A stretch of 7,851 nt of DNA from Candidatus Woesebacteria bacterium (lineage in GTDB: Bacteria > Patescibacteriota > Microgenomatia > UBA8517), in assembly GCA_030699485.1 (NCBI GenBank), contig JAUYMM010000036.1, positions 1 to 7,851 of the forward strand, in the 5' to 3' direction. Positions within the stretch are counted from its first letter, which is position 1. Every line of letters begins with the position of its first letter. Below, piece after piece: positions 1 through 5,480 of the stretch. The position numbers and the translations under genes were made by a program. Under the pieces are notes generated by a model, which was not told the DNA's origin, made no database searches, and saw only the letters and a program-made list of their open reading frames with translations.

Positions 1-285
1 TCCTGTATTGGTATACGTATAAGCCCTGTTTACACTTTTTTCATAATTTATTTTTTTAATTATCTCTGATGATAATATTTCTTTTTCATCGCTATTAATA
101 TTCAAAATTATTTTTTCAGGTGTTGTAATATTAGAAATTAATTTAATAGCAGAAGTTTTATCTTTATCTCCCACATAGGTATTAGCAACATAAATATTTG
201 GATAGATTTTGCCCAAAAAAGGAACATTAATTATTATTATAAATAACAATATTACTGCAATTGCTATTAAAACTCGTTTCAACAT
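1..285 (-). CDS. VanW/YoaR-like membrane-anchored protein, N-terminal part only
   Basis: This minus-strand frame is open from an ATG at 285 to the window edge (95 codons, no stop), so the C-terminus lies outside. Residues 1-24 form a basic start (MLKR) and a strongly hydrophobic helix, a signal anchor placing the rest outside the membrane. The next 70 residues resemble the YoaR-type putative peptidoglycan-binding domain that precedes VanW domains: a short strand around IYVANTYVGDK, a helix beginning KTSAIKLI, and the family-like ending SVNRAYTYTNTG. The VanW domain itself is not visible, so the family call rests on the N-terminal pattern. The start has no Shine-Dalgarno site but sits 5 bases behind a TATAAT box, suggesting a leaderless mRNA. 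It is divergent from the solute-binding protein gene, with only 26 bases between the two starts. Confidence 0.6.
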   Translation of the reverse strand, partial: MLKRVLIAIAVILLFIIIINVPFLGKIYPNIYVANTYVGDKDKTSAIKLISNITTPEKIILNINSDEKEILSSEIIKKINYEKSVNRAYTYTNTG

Positions 286-290
286 TATTT

Positions 291-296
291 ATTATA
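291..296 (-). promoter_or_regulatory. -10 box of the VanW-like gene
   Basis: A perfect TATAAT reads on the minus strand from 296 to 291, leaving 5 bases before the ATG at 285. Transcription starting about 7 bases downstream would begin at or beside the A of the start codon. No good -35 box is visible. It overlaps the divergent plus-strand promoter, so the two probably compete. Confidence 0.5.
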
Positions 297-305
297 TGAT
301 ATCAT
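297..305 (+). promoter_or_regulatory. Extended -10 promoter of the solute-binding protein gene
   Basis: TGATATCAT is an extended -10 (TG, one base, then TATCAT at 300-305). A weak -35 candidate, TTTCAA at 277-282, lies 17 bases upstream. Six bases separate the box from the ATG at 312, predicting a leaderless transcript. The box is part of a perfect 10-bp palindrome (296-305). Confidence 0.5.
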
Positions 306-311
306 TTATAT

Positions 312-1661
312 ATGGAAACAAACCAGACAGTGATTCAAAACCCTGTCCAACCACAAGTACCATTTAAAATGATAGGAATTGTAGCAGGTATAATAATTTT
401 ATTGCTTATATCGTTTTTTGCTTATAGATTTATTTCTAATAGATCTGAATCAGGGGTAGTGGGAGAAATTGTTTGGTGGGGTTTATGGGAAGATGAAAAT
501 ATCACTCTCTCTGTAATTTCAGAATATGAAGCAAGTAATCCTAAAGTAAAAATAAAATATGTCAGACAATCAAAAGAGGATTATAGAGAAAGATTAACAA
601 GCGCCTTGGCCAAAGGGACTGGACCTGATATTTTTAGATTTCATAATACATGGATTCCAATGTTTAAATCTGAACTGGATAAAGTTCCTGCAAATATATT
701 TACAGTTTCGGATTTTTCAACCACATTCTATCCTGTAGCAGTATCTGATTTAACAGTTGGTGCAAATTTGGTTGGAATACCCCTTGAGTATGATGGTTTG
801 TCTTTATATATAAATGAGGAGATTTTTGAAAAAACTGGTAAAGAAATGCCAACAACTTGGAATGAATTAAGGCAAATTGCAAGAGAACTAACAATAACTG
901 ATGAAACAGGGGCAATTACTCAAGCTGGTGTAGCTCTTGGTAGAACTGAAAATGTTGATCATTGGCCAGAAATTTTAGGTCTTATGATGCTTCAAAACGG
1001 AGTTGATTTAACAAAACCCACAGGAAAACTGGCCGAGGACGCCTTAGATTTTTATACAATTTTTTCAATTAGCGATGGGGTCTGGGATGCAACACTTCCT
1101 TCTTCAACCGTTGCTTTTGCTGGAGGAAAATTGGCAATGTATTTTGGACCCAGCTGGCGTGCTTTTGAAATAAGACTTCAAAATCCAAATTTAAGATTTA
1201 AAACAATTCCAGTACCACAACTACCTAAAACCTCAGCAAATGAAACAGATGTGACGTACGCAACGTACTGGACAGAGGGTGTTTGGGCAAGATCCAAAAA
1301 TAAAGAAGAAGCGTGGAATTTTTTGAAGTATATATCAAACAAAGAAGTTTTAGAAAAACTATATAATCAAGCGTCAAAGACAAGAATGTTTGGTGAGCCA
1401 TATCCAAGGCAAGAAATGGAAATTTTATTAAAAGACCATCCAATAATAGGCACAACTGTTGTGGGAGCAAAAACTGCACAAACTTGGTTTTTACAAAGTA
1501 AAACTTGGGATGGGCCAACAGGAATTAATTCCCAAATTAATAAATACTTTGAAGATGCAATTAATCTAGTTAACACTGGAAAAGAGGCGAAAATTGCGTT
1601 AGAGCCTGTTGCATCAGGAGTAATTCAGGTATTATCTCAGTATGGAATTAAAATCCAATAA
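312..1661 (+). CDS. Membrane-anchored extracellular solute-binding protein (ABC family 1)
   Basis: The 449-residue protein has a short polar N-terminus, one transmembrane helix at about 20-41 (IGIVAGIIILLLISFFAYRF), then a periplasmic-binding-protein domain from about residue 50 to the end. The domain opens with the first beta strand GEIVWWGLWEDE and has family-1 (maltose/sugar type) hallmarks: GTGPDIFRFH, GIPLEYDGLSLYIN, the TWNEL helix, FAGGKLAMYFGPSW, and a late helix KNKEEAWNFLKYIS. The length suits the family. It has no cysteine at all, so it cannot be a lipoprotein; the N-terminal helix must tether it. The family captures a solute for an ABC permease, but no permease or ATPase gene is in the window and the ligand cannot be read from sequence. 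Its last 20 bases overlap the next gene, suggesting co-translation. Confidence 0.9.
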   Translation: METNQTVIQNPVQPQVPFKMIGIVAGIIILLLISFFAYRFISNRSESGVVGEIVWWGLWEDENITLSVISEYEASNPKVKIKYVRQSKEDYRERLTSALAKGTGPDIFRFHNTWIPMFKSELDKVPANIFTVSDFSTTFYPVAVSDLTVGANLVGIPLEYDGLSLYINEEIFEKTGKEMPTTWNELRQIARELTITDETGAITQAGVALGRTENVDHWPEILGLMMLQNGVDLTKPTGKLAEDALDFYTIFSISDGVWDATLPSSTVAFAGGKLAMYFGPSWRAFEIRLQNPNLRFKTIPVPQLPKTSANETDVTYATYWTEGVWARSKNKEEAWNFLKYISNKEVLEKLYNQASKTRMFGEPYPRQEMEILLKDHPIIGTTVVGAKTAQTWFLQSKTWDGPTGINSQINKYFEDAINLVNTGKEAKIALEPVASGVIQVLSQYGIKIQ

Positions 1662-2412
1662 CTTTTCTTCTCTTAGATATCATGATCTTTTTGATTATAA
1701 ATTAACCAAAGAAGAACTTGTTAAGTGGCAGTATAAAAATTATAAAGAAACTACAAATGGAGTTAAAAACAAAAATAGACTTCAAAGAGAAAAATATTCT
1801 CAAGCAAAGCTTCTTTTGGCAACAAAAGCAGCAGAAATTATTTCAAAAATTCCCACAGTGAAATTTATTGGAATTACTGGGGCACTAGCCATGAATAACG
1901 CAAACAAAGATAGTGATGTTGATTTGATGATAATTACAAAAAGTGGTCTCTTGTGGACAACACGTTTATTTGTTTATTTGCTTATTTGCTTATTTGGAAT
2001 TCAGACACGCAAACCGCGAGTGAAAAACGAGCGAGATGCGCTTTGTTTAAACATGTGGATGGATGAAGCTGACTTAATTTGGGATAAAAAAGATAGAAAT
2101 ATTTATACAGCCCATGAAATTGCACAAATTGTACCACTTGTGAATAAAAGCAATGCTTATGAGAAATTTTTACGATGCAATCGATGGATTTTAAATTATT
2201 GGCCACGAGCTGTGAAGATATTAAGATATAAAGATATAAAGTTAAAAGTGAAAACGCAGAAAAACTTTATTACTTTTTTTGAAATACTTGCCTTTAATCT
2301 TCAATATCAATATATGAAATCTAAAATTACCAGAGAAATTGTTACTCCCACTCGTGCAATCTTCCACCCCAACGACTGGGGAAAAATTGTATTAGACAAA
2401 CTCTCCTCTTGA
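1642..2412 (+). CDS. Nucleotidyltransferase-fold protein of unknown substrate
   Basis: This 256-residue protein starts inside the end of the solute-binding protein gene (20-base overlap), so the two are probably one operon. At 75-98 it shows FIGITGALAMNNANKDSDVDLMII, split here as the strand FIGITG, a GA in place of the usual GS, and the acidic motif SDVDL with D92 and D94, the metal-binding pattern of polymerase-beta-type nucleotidyltransferases. A hydrophobic segment follows (103-120, LLWTTRLFVYLLICLFGI), either a buried helix or a membrane-associated one. The N-terminal YHDLFDYKLTKEELVKW looks like a small winged-helix-like or docking segment. A third catalytic acid cannot be assigned; D141 in NMWMDE is a guess. 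No HEPN partner is adjacent, so a type VII toxin-antitoxin role is not supported. The substrate is unknown. Confidence 0.65.
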   Translation: MELKSNNFSSLRYHDLFDYKLTKEELVKWQYKNYKETTNGVKNKNRLQREKYSQAKLLLATKAAEIISKIPTVKFIGITGALAMNNANKDSDVDLMIITKSGLLWTTRLFVYLLICLFGIQTRKPRVKNERDALCLNMWMDEADLIWDKKDRNIYTAHEIAQIVPLVNKSNAYEKFLRCNRWILNYWPRAVKILRYKDIKLKVKTQKNFITFFEILAFNLQYQYMKSKITREIVTPTRAIFHPNDWGKIVLDKLSS

Positions 2413-2437
2413 CAGACGAACATCTCATGCGTAAAAT
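2409..2437 (+). promoter_or_regulatory. Sigma70-type promoter of groES-groEL
   Basis: A perfect -35 TTGACA (2409-2414) is followed after exactly 17 bases by TAAAAT (2432-2437), one mismatch from consensus. The -35 overlaps the TGA stop of the preceding gene (2410-2412). Transcription would start near 2444, giving a leader of about 12 bases with no Shine-Dalgarno site. This is the best promoter in the window. Confidence 0.8.
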
Positions 2438-2462
2438 AGCACTCATACTAATTAAATGCCAA
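2436..2462 (+). promoter_or_regulatory. Degenerate CIRCE element (HrcA operator) over the groES start
   Basis: The left arm ATAGCACTC (2436-2444) matches CIRCE consensus TTAGCACTC at 8 of 9 positions. After exactly 9 bases, the right arm AAATGCCAA (2454-2462) matches GAGTGCTAA at 6 of 9. The element starts at the -10 box, covers the likely transcription start and contains the groES ATG (2456-2458), so HrcA binding could block transcription. CIRCE at groES-groEL operons is established in many bacteria. That this imperfect copy is functional is inference, and hrcA is not in the window. Confidence 0.55.
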
Positions 2463-2743
2463 ATCTAAAACCAACAGCAGGATATCTACTAATTGAACCT
2501 CTAGAAAAAGAGGTAAAGACTGCATCAGGTATTTATCTTCCAGAAACTGCAGGAGAAAAACCACAAAAAGGAAAAGTAATTGCAGTTGGAACTAAAACAT
2601 TTGTTGATTGTCATGAAGTAGAGTCTCCAGCAAAAAAAGGTGAAATAGTTCTATATAAAAAATGGGGTGGAAATGAAATTAAAATTGAAAATAAAGAATA
2701 TATAATTGTTAAGTTTGAGGATATTTTGGCAATAGAATTATGA
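2456..2743 (+). CDS. groES: Co-chaperonin GroES (Hsp10)
   Basis: The 95-residue length is standard for GroES, the seven-subunit lid that closes the GroEL folding chamber in the cytoplasm. Visible landmarks are the N-terminal strand LKPTAGYLLIEPLE, the mobile loop around residues 18-33 with its GroEL-binding hydrophobic tripeptide I-Y-L in ASGIYLPETA, the KGKVIAVG strand, and the C-terminal GNEIKIENKEYIIVKFEDILAI. The ATG at 2456 has no Shine-Dalgarno site and follows a predicted 12-base leader. The gene overlaps groEL by 4 bases (ATGA, 2740-2743), indicating translational coupling and equal supply of the two partners. Regulation is probably by the TTGACA/TAAAAT promoter and the overlapping CIRCE-like element. 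Confidence 0.97.
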   Translation: MPNLKPTAGYLLIEPLEKEVKTASGIYLPETAGEKPQKGKVIAVGTKTFVDCHEVESPAKKGEIVLYKKWGGNEIKIENKEYIIVKFEDILAIEL

Positions 2744-4362
2744 GCAAGCAACTAAAGTTCGGTAAAGATGCAAGAAAGGCCTTATTAATAGGTATTGATT
2801 TGGTGGCTAAAGCAGTTGTAACTACTCTTGGTCCAAAAGGAAGAAATATCGCACTTGATAAAAAGTGGGGAGCCCCAAATATTGTTCATGACGGAGTATC
2901 AGTTGCAAAAGAAATTGACCTACCTGATCCATTTGAAAATATGGGTGCTCAGCTTGTTAAAGAAGCTGCAAGTAAAACTAATGACAATGCAGGAGATGGA
3001 ACTACAACCTCAACACTTTTAGCTCAAGTCATGACTCAAAATGGAATGAAAAAAATTGACAATGGTGCAAATCCAATGATACTTAAAAAGGGGATTGAAA
3101 AAGCAGTTGAAGCTGTTGTTATTGAGCTTAAAAAACAAGCAAAACCTGTTAAAGGAGATGAAATTGCTCAGGTTGCAACAATTTCAGCAGGGGACATTGA
3201 AATTGGAAACAAAATTGCCGAAGCCTTGGATAAAGTGGGTCATGATGGAGTTGTAACTGTTGAAGAAGGTAAAGGATTTACAATTGATATTGAATATAAA
3301 GAAGGAATGGAATTTGATAGAGGTTATGCTTCTCCCTATTTTGTTTCAGACCCTGCTAAGATGGAATCAGAGCTTGAAAATCCATACATTCTCTTGACAG
3401 ACAAGAAAATAAGTTCAATTCAAGAACTTTTACCGTTCTTAGAAAAATTTGTCAAAGTTTCTAAAAATCTTGTAATTATTGCAGATGAAATTGAAGGTGA
3501 AGCTCTAACTACTTTAGTTGTAAACAAACTTCGTGGCACGTTCAACGTGTTAGCAATTAAAGCTCCTGGATTTGGTGATAGGAGAAAAGAAACATTAGAA
3601 GATATTGCAGTTTTAACTGGTGGAACAGTAATGAGTGAAGATACAGGCAGAACTTTTGAGTCAATTGAAGTAACTGATTTAGGACAAGCTGACAAGGTTT
3701 GGTCAGATAAAGACAACTCAAGAATTATTGGGGGAAAAGGTGACAAAAAGAAAATAGAAGAAAGAGTTTTGTTTTTGAAAAATCAGATTAAAACAATTGA
3801 TTCAGATTTTGATAAAGAAAAACTAGAGGAAAGATTGGCAAAATTATCAGGGGGAGTTGCTGTAATTAATGTTGGTGCTGCAACTGAAATTGAACTTAAT
3901 GAGAAAAAGGAAAGAGTAAAAGACGCAGTTGGGGCAACAAAAGCAGCTGTTGAAGAGGGAATAGTTCCAGGAGGAGAAACAGCCTTTCTTCGTGCAAGAC
4001 AAGTAATTAAGAAACTAAAATTAATAGGAGATGAAAAATTAGGAGCTGAGATTGTATATGAAGCATTAGAAGAACCTATAAAATGGCTTGCAAAAAATGC
4101 TGGTGATGATGAAAAAGTAGTATTAAAGAAAGTAGAGAGTTCAAAAGATTCTAATTTTGGTTACAATGCGTTAACAGGAGAATTTGGATCAATGATAAAG
4201 ATGGGAATAGTCGATCCTGTAAAAGTAACACGTAGCGCACTTCAAAATGCCTCAAGCGTTGCCATGATGGTACTCACAACAGAAGGCCTAATAACAGAAA
4301 TTCCTCGCCCTGAACCAGTTCAGGCTATGCCACAGGGTGGTATGGGCGGAATGGACTATTAA
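2740..4362 (+). CDS. groEL: Chaperonin GroEL (Hsp60)
   Basis: A full-length 540-residue chaperonin that folds proteins in an ATP-driven double-ring chamber with GroES. ATP-site residues are in place: TTLGPKGRN (28-37), HDGVSVAKEID with D51, the NDNAGDGTTT motif (81-90) with D86, D395 in VKDAVGATKAAVEEG (the hydrolytic Asp, equivalent to E. coli D398), YNA at 475-477 and D492 in IVDPVKVTR. The apical domain spans roughly 190-375, including IKAPGFGDRRKETLEDIA. The C-terminus is a short GGMGGMDY tail, shorter than in E. coli. One oddity is GGE at 411-413 where most GroELs have GGG; by my alignment the nucleotide-contacting glycines 414 and 415 (E. coli numbers) are kept and only the third changes. 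It starts within the groES stop codon, with no Shine-Dalgarno site. Confidence 0.98.
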   Translation: MSKQLKFGKDARKALLIGIDLVAKAVVTTLGPKGRNIALDKKWGAPNIVHDGVSVAKEIDLPDPFENMGAQLVKEAASKTNDNAGDGTTTSTLLAQVMTQNGMKKIDNGANPMILKKGIEKAVEAVVIELKKQAKPVKGDEIAQVATISAGDIEIGNKIAEALDKVGHDGVVTVEEGKGFTIDIEYKEGMEFDRGYASPYFVSDPAKMESELENPYILLTDKKISSIQELLPFLEKFVKVSKNLVIIADEIEGEALTTLVVNKLRGTFNVLAIKAPGFGDRRKETLEDIAVLTGGTVMSEDTGRTFESIEVTDLGQADKVWSDKDNSRIIGGKGDKKKIEERVLFLKNQIKTIDSDFDKEKLEERLAKLSGGVAVINVGAATEIELNEKKERVKDAVGATKAAVEEGIVPGGETAFLRARQVIKKLKLIGDEKLGAEIVYEALEEPIKWLAKNAGDDEKVVLKKVESSKDSNFGYNALTGEFGSMIKMGIVDPVKVTRSALQNASSVAMMVLTTEGLITEIPRPEPVQAMPQGGMGGMDY

Positions 4363-4397
4363 ACTTCAAAATTTGTAAATTTCTTAAGATTAGGTTG

Positions 4398-4406
4398 TGA
4401 TATACT
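4398..4406 (+). promoter_or_regulatory. Extended -10 promoter of the putative toxin-antitoxin pair
   Basis: TGATATACT is an extended -10: TG at 4398-4399 and TATACT at 4401-4406. No -35 lies at a good distance. The box ends 6 bases before the ATG at 4413, so transcription should start at the start codon itself. No clear terminator is visible in the 50 bases after groEL, so read-through is possible. Confidence 0.55.
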
Positions 4407-4412
4407 TTAATT

Positions 4413-4580
4413 ATGACAAGAAAAAATATTACAATCAAAAGAGTTGATGCCTCAGAGCTAAGACCAAAGAAATTAAAACCCTTTAGTGTTAAAAAGTTTA
4501 TTGAGGCTGCAACTAGCTTAGAAGAGGCAATTCGAAAGGAACAAAAAATTTATGGAGCAACTTCCAGAATATTTGCATAA
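4413..4580 (+). CDS. Small basic protein, putative antitoxin of a PIN toxin
   Basis: A 55-residue open frame (ATG 4413, TAA 4578-4580) that I do not recognise as a named family. The N-terminal third is basic (TRKNITIKR, RPKKLKPFSVKKF); the C-terminal part SLEEAIRKEQKIYG is predicted helical. The antitoxin call rests on context: it immediately precedes and overlaps by 29 bases a PIN-domain gene, the common order in type II modules where a small antitoxin is translated just before its toxin. It has its own extended -10 and probably a leaderless mRNA, fitting separate, autoregulated expression. A DNA-binding motif cannot be assigned with confidence; the basic N-terminus may bind DNA and the helix the toxin. 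It could also be an unrelated small protein. Confidence 0.6.
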   Translation: MTRKNITIKRVDASELRPKKLKPFSVKKFIEAATSLEEAIRKEQKIYGATSRIFA

Positions 4581-5075
4581 TTCTACGGTTTTGTTAGATA
4601 CAAACTTTTTTTCCATGCCTATGCAAACAAGGAGGTTTATGCGAATTTTATAAAACAATTAAAAGATAGAGGAATAGCTTTAGTTTCTCCCAATCTTGTT
4701 AAGTATGAGTTTGTTAGATCTAAAACAATTGACGTTGTACGTCAAAAAGAATCATACTTTCATCAAATTATTGATAGTATTTTGCCATATGATTTATCAA
4801 TAGATGAACTGATAATACCGACGATTGAGGAATATAAACAAAAGATGGAGGGCTTACCTTTAACTGATCTAATTATTGCAACCTATTTGAAAAAGTATCG
4901 AGGATTATATTTGTTAACAAACGATCATTCAGATTTTCCAACATCTGTTTTTGATCGTAAATATATTTTTAACTTAGAAGAATTTGGGGATAAAATCTAT
5001 GGACTATATATTTACAAGCCTAAAACAAAGGTTTTTGATGAACAAATCTCTGTATATGACGATATTCCATTTTAG
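4552..5075 (+). pseudogene. PIN-domain ribonuclease toxin, frameshifted in a T7 run
   Basis: The gene starts at ATG 4552 inside the antitoxin gene, with a weak AAAGGA site 11 bases upstream. It reads MEQLPEYLHNSTVLLDTNFF in one frame, then hits TAA at 4651-4653. The -1 frame entered at the T run (4606-4612) continues to TAG at 5073-5075. Joined there, the product is 174 residues with all four PIN metal-binding acids: D16 (LLDTN), E53 (KYEFVRS), D106 (PLTDLIIATY) and D125/D128 (TNDHSDF). PIN toxins are metal-dependent RNases. The join gives DTNFFFHAYANKEVY, a natural PIN start, whereas the unshifted frame gives an implausible tail. Three explanations fit: a real inactivating deletion of one T, a sequencing error, or slippage by polymerase or ribosome. 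The rest of the frame carries no stop or other visible damage, so the lesion is recent or not real. Confidence 0.8.
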
Positions 5076-5150
5076 TACAGGCTGGTTGCTTCTGATTTCT
5101 CATACTACCAAACCTATTTAAAAGCACTCAGGGAGCGTGCTTCACCTGTA
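5076..5150 (+). other. Possible RNA structure after the PIN gene
   Basis: TACAGG at 5076-5081 can pair with CCTGTA at 5145-5150. Inside lies a hairpin with AAGCAC (5122-5127) pairing GTGCTT (5137-5142) around a 9-base loop. No U-run follows, so it is not a classic terminator. It starts right after the PIN stop codon and may end or stabilise the toxin mRNA. Six-base arms can arise by chance, so confidence is low. Confidence 0.25.
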
Positions 5151-5163
5151 AAATTATTATAAC

Positions 5164-5179
5164 ATTGGTGGAATTGGTG
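5164..5179 (+). repeat. Short tandem repeat upstream of the five-cysteine gene
   Basis: ATTGGTG occurs at 5164-5170 and again at 5173-5179, a 9-base period. It lies about 45 bases upstream of the -10 box of the next gene, where a regulator could bind. The second copy runs into GACC followed by a T5 stretch. Function is unknown and chance is possible. Confidence 0.25.
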
Positions 5180-5202
5180 ACCTTTTTGTTTAAAATTGAC
5201 TC

Positions 5203-5230
5203 TTGTGTTTTGGCTAAGAAAAAATATAAT
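5203..5230 (+). promoter_or_regulatory. Promoter of the five-cysteine gene
   Basis: A perfect TATAAT (5225-5230) lies 16 bases after a weak TTGTGT (5203-5208). A better -35, TTGACT at 5196-5201, is 23 bases away, which is too far. The box ends 7 bases before the ATG at 5238, again predicting a leaderless mRNA. This argues against a start further upstream, such as the TTG at 5196, whose coding sequence would contain the promoter. Confidence 0.55.
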
Positions 5231-5237
5231 CAATCAA

Positions 5238-5480
5238 ATGTGTCAAATTGAATGTTTATCTAGTGGAAAAAACGGAGAATGCACAGCGACTGTGGCTGGT
5301 TCACAATCATTGGAATATGCTGCTAAGTATTACTGTCGTTCAAGTGTTGAAGAAAAAATGAAGATGGGAATTAACCCAAATTGTATGGGCTCTAAATTAA
5401 AAGTAAAAGAAGAAACACACCAATCTAATGAAAATGTGGCAAGAAGCAGAGAAGGAACTTCAAAAAGACAAACATATTGA
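5238..5480 (+). CDS. Small five-cysteine protein of unknown function
   Basis: I chose ATG 5238, giving 80 residues; the frame is open further upstream to a TTG at 5196, but that stretch is promoter DNA. I do not recognise the family. Residues 1-50 look structured: five cysteines (C2, C6, C15, C33, C49) arranged C-x3-C-x8-C-x17-C-x15-C, with a helix-like SLEYAAKYYCRSSVEEKMKMG. This could be a metal- or Fe-S-binding site, but that is inference. The last 30 residues are polar, rich in K, E, S and R, and look disordered. The end overlaps the following DNA glycosylase gene by 53 bases in another frame. Such a long overlap suggests either coupled translation or a lost original stop codon. No signal peptide or membrane helix is visible, so the product should be cytoplasmic. 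Confidence 0.6.
   Translation: MCQIECLSSGKNGECTATVAGSQSLEYAAKYYCRSSVEEKMKMGINPNCMGSKLKVKEETHQSNENVARSREGTSKRQTY

Noticed and set aside
1225..1576. Minus-strand open frames opposite the solute-binding protein gene
   Set aside because: Low-complexity hydrophobic translations with no promoter or family likeness; the plus-strand gene explains the region.
1642..2412. MNT antitoxin of a type VII toxin-antitoxin system
   Set aside because: The protein is much larger than MNT antitoxins and no HEPN-like gene is adjacent.
3420..3746. Long minus-strand open frame opposite groEL
   Set aside because: It is a shadow of groEL codon usage, with no start signal and no recognisable protein features.
4629..4653. 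Perfect AAGGAGG with an ATG four bases after it, as a real Shine-Dalgarno site
   Set aside because: The frame after it codes only four residues before TAA. The same bases encode K-E-V in the shifted PIN frame, so the match looks coincidental.
5121..5147. AAAGCACTC as a second CIRCE element
   Set aside because: The left arm matches 7 of 9, but nothing like GAGTGCTAA follows after 9 bases; the inverted arm is only 9 bases away and forms a simple hairpin.
5196..5237. TTG at 5196 as start of the five-cysteine gene
   Set aside because: The added 14 residues overlap the TATAAT promoter and are not followed by a ribosome site; ATG 5238 fits the leaderless pattern.
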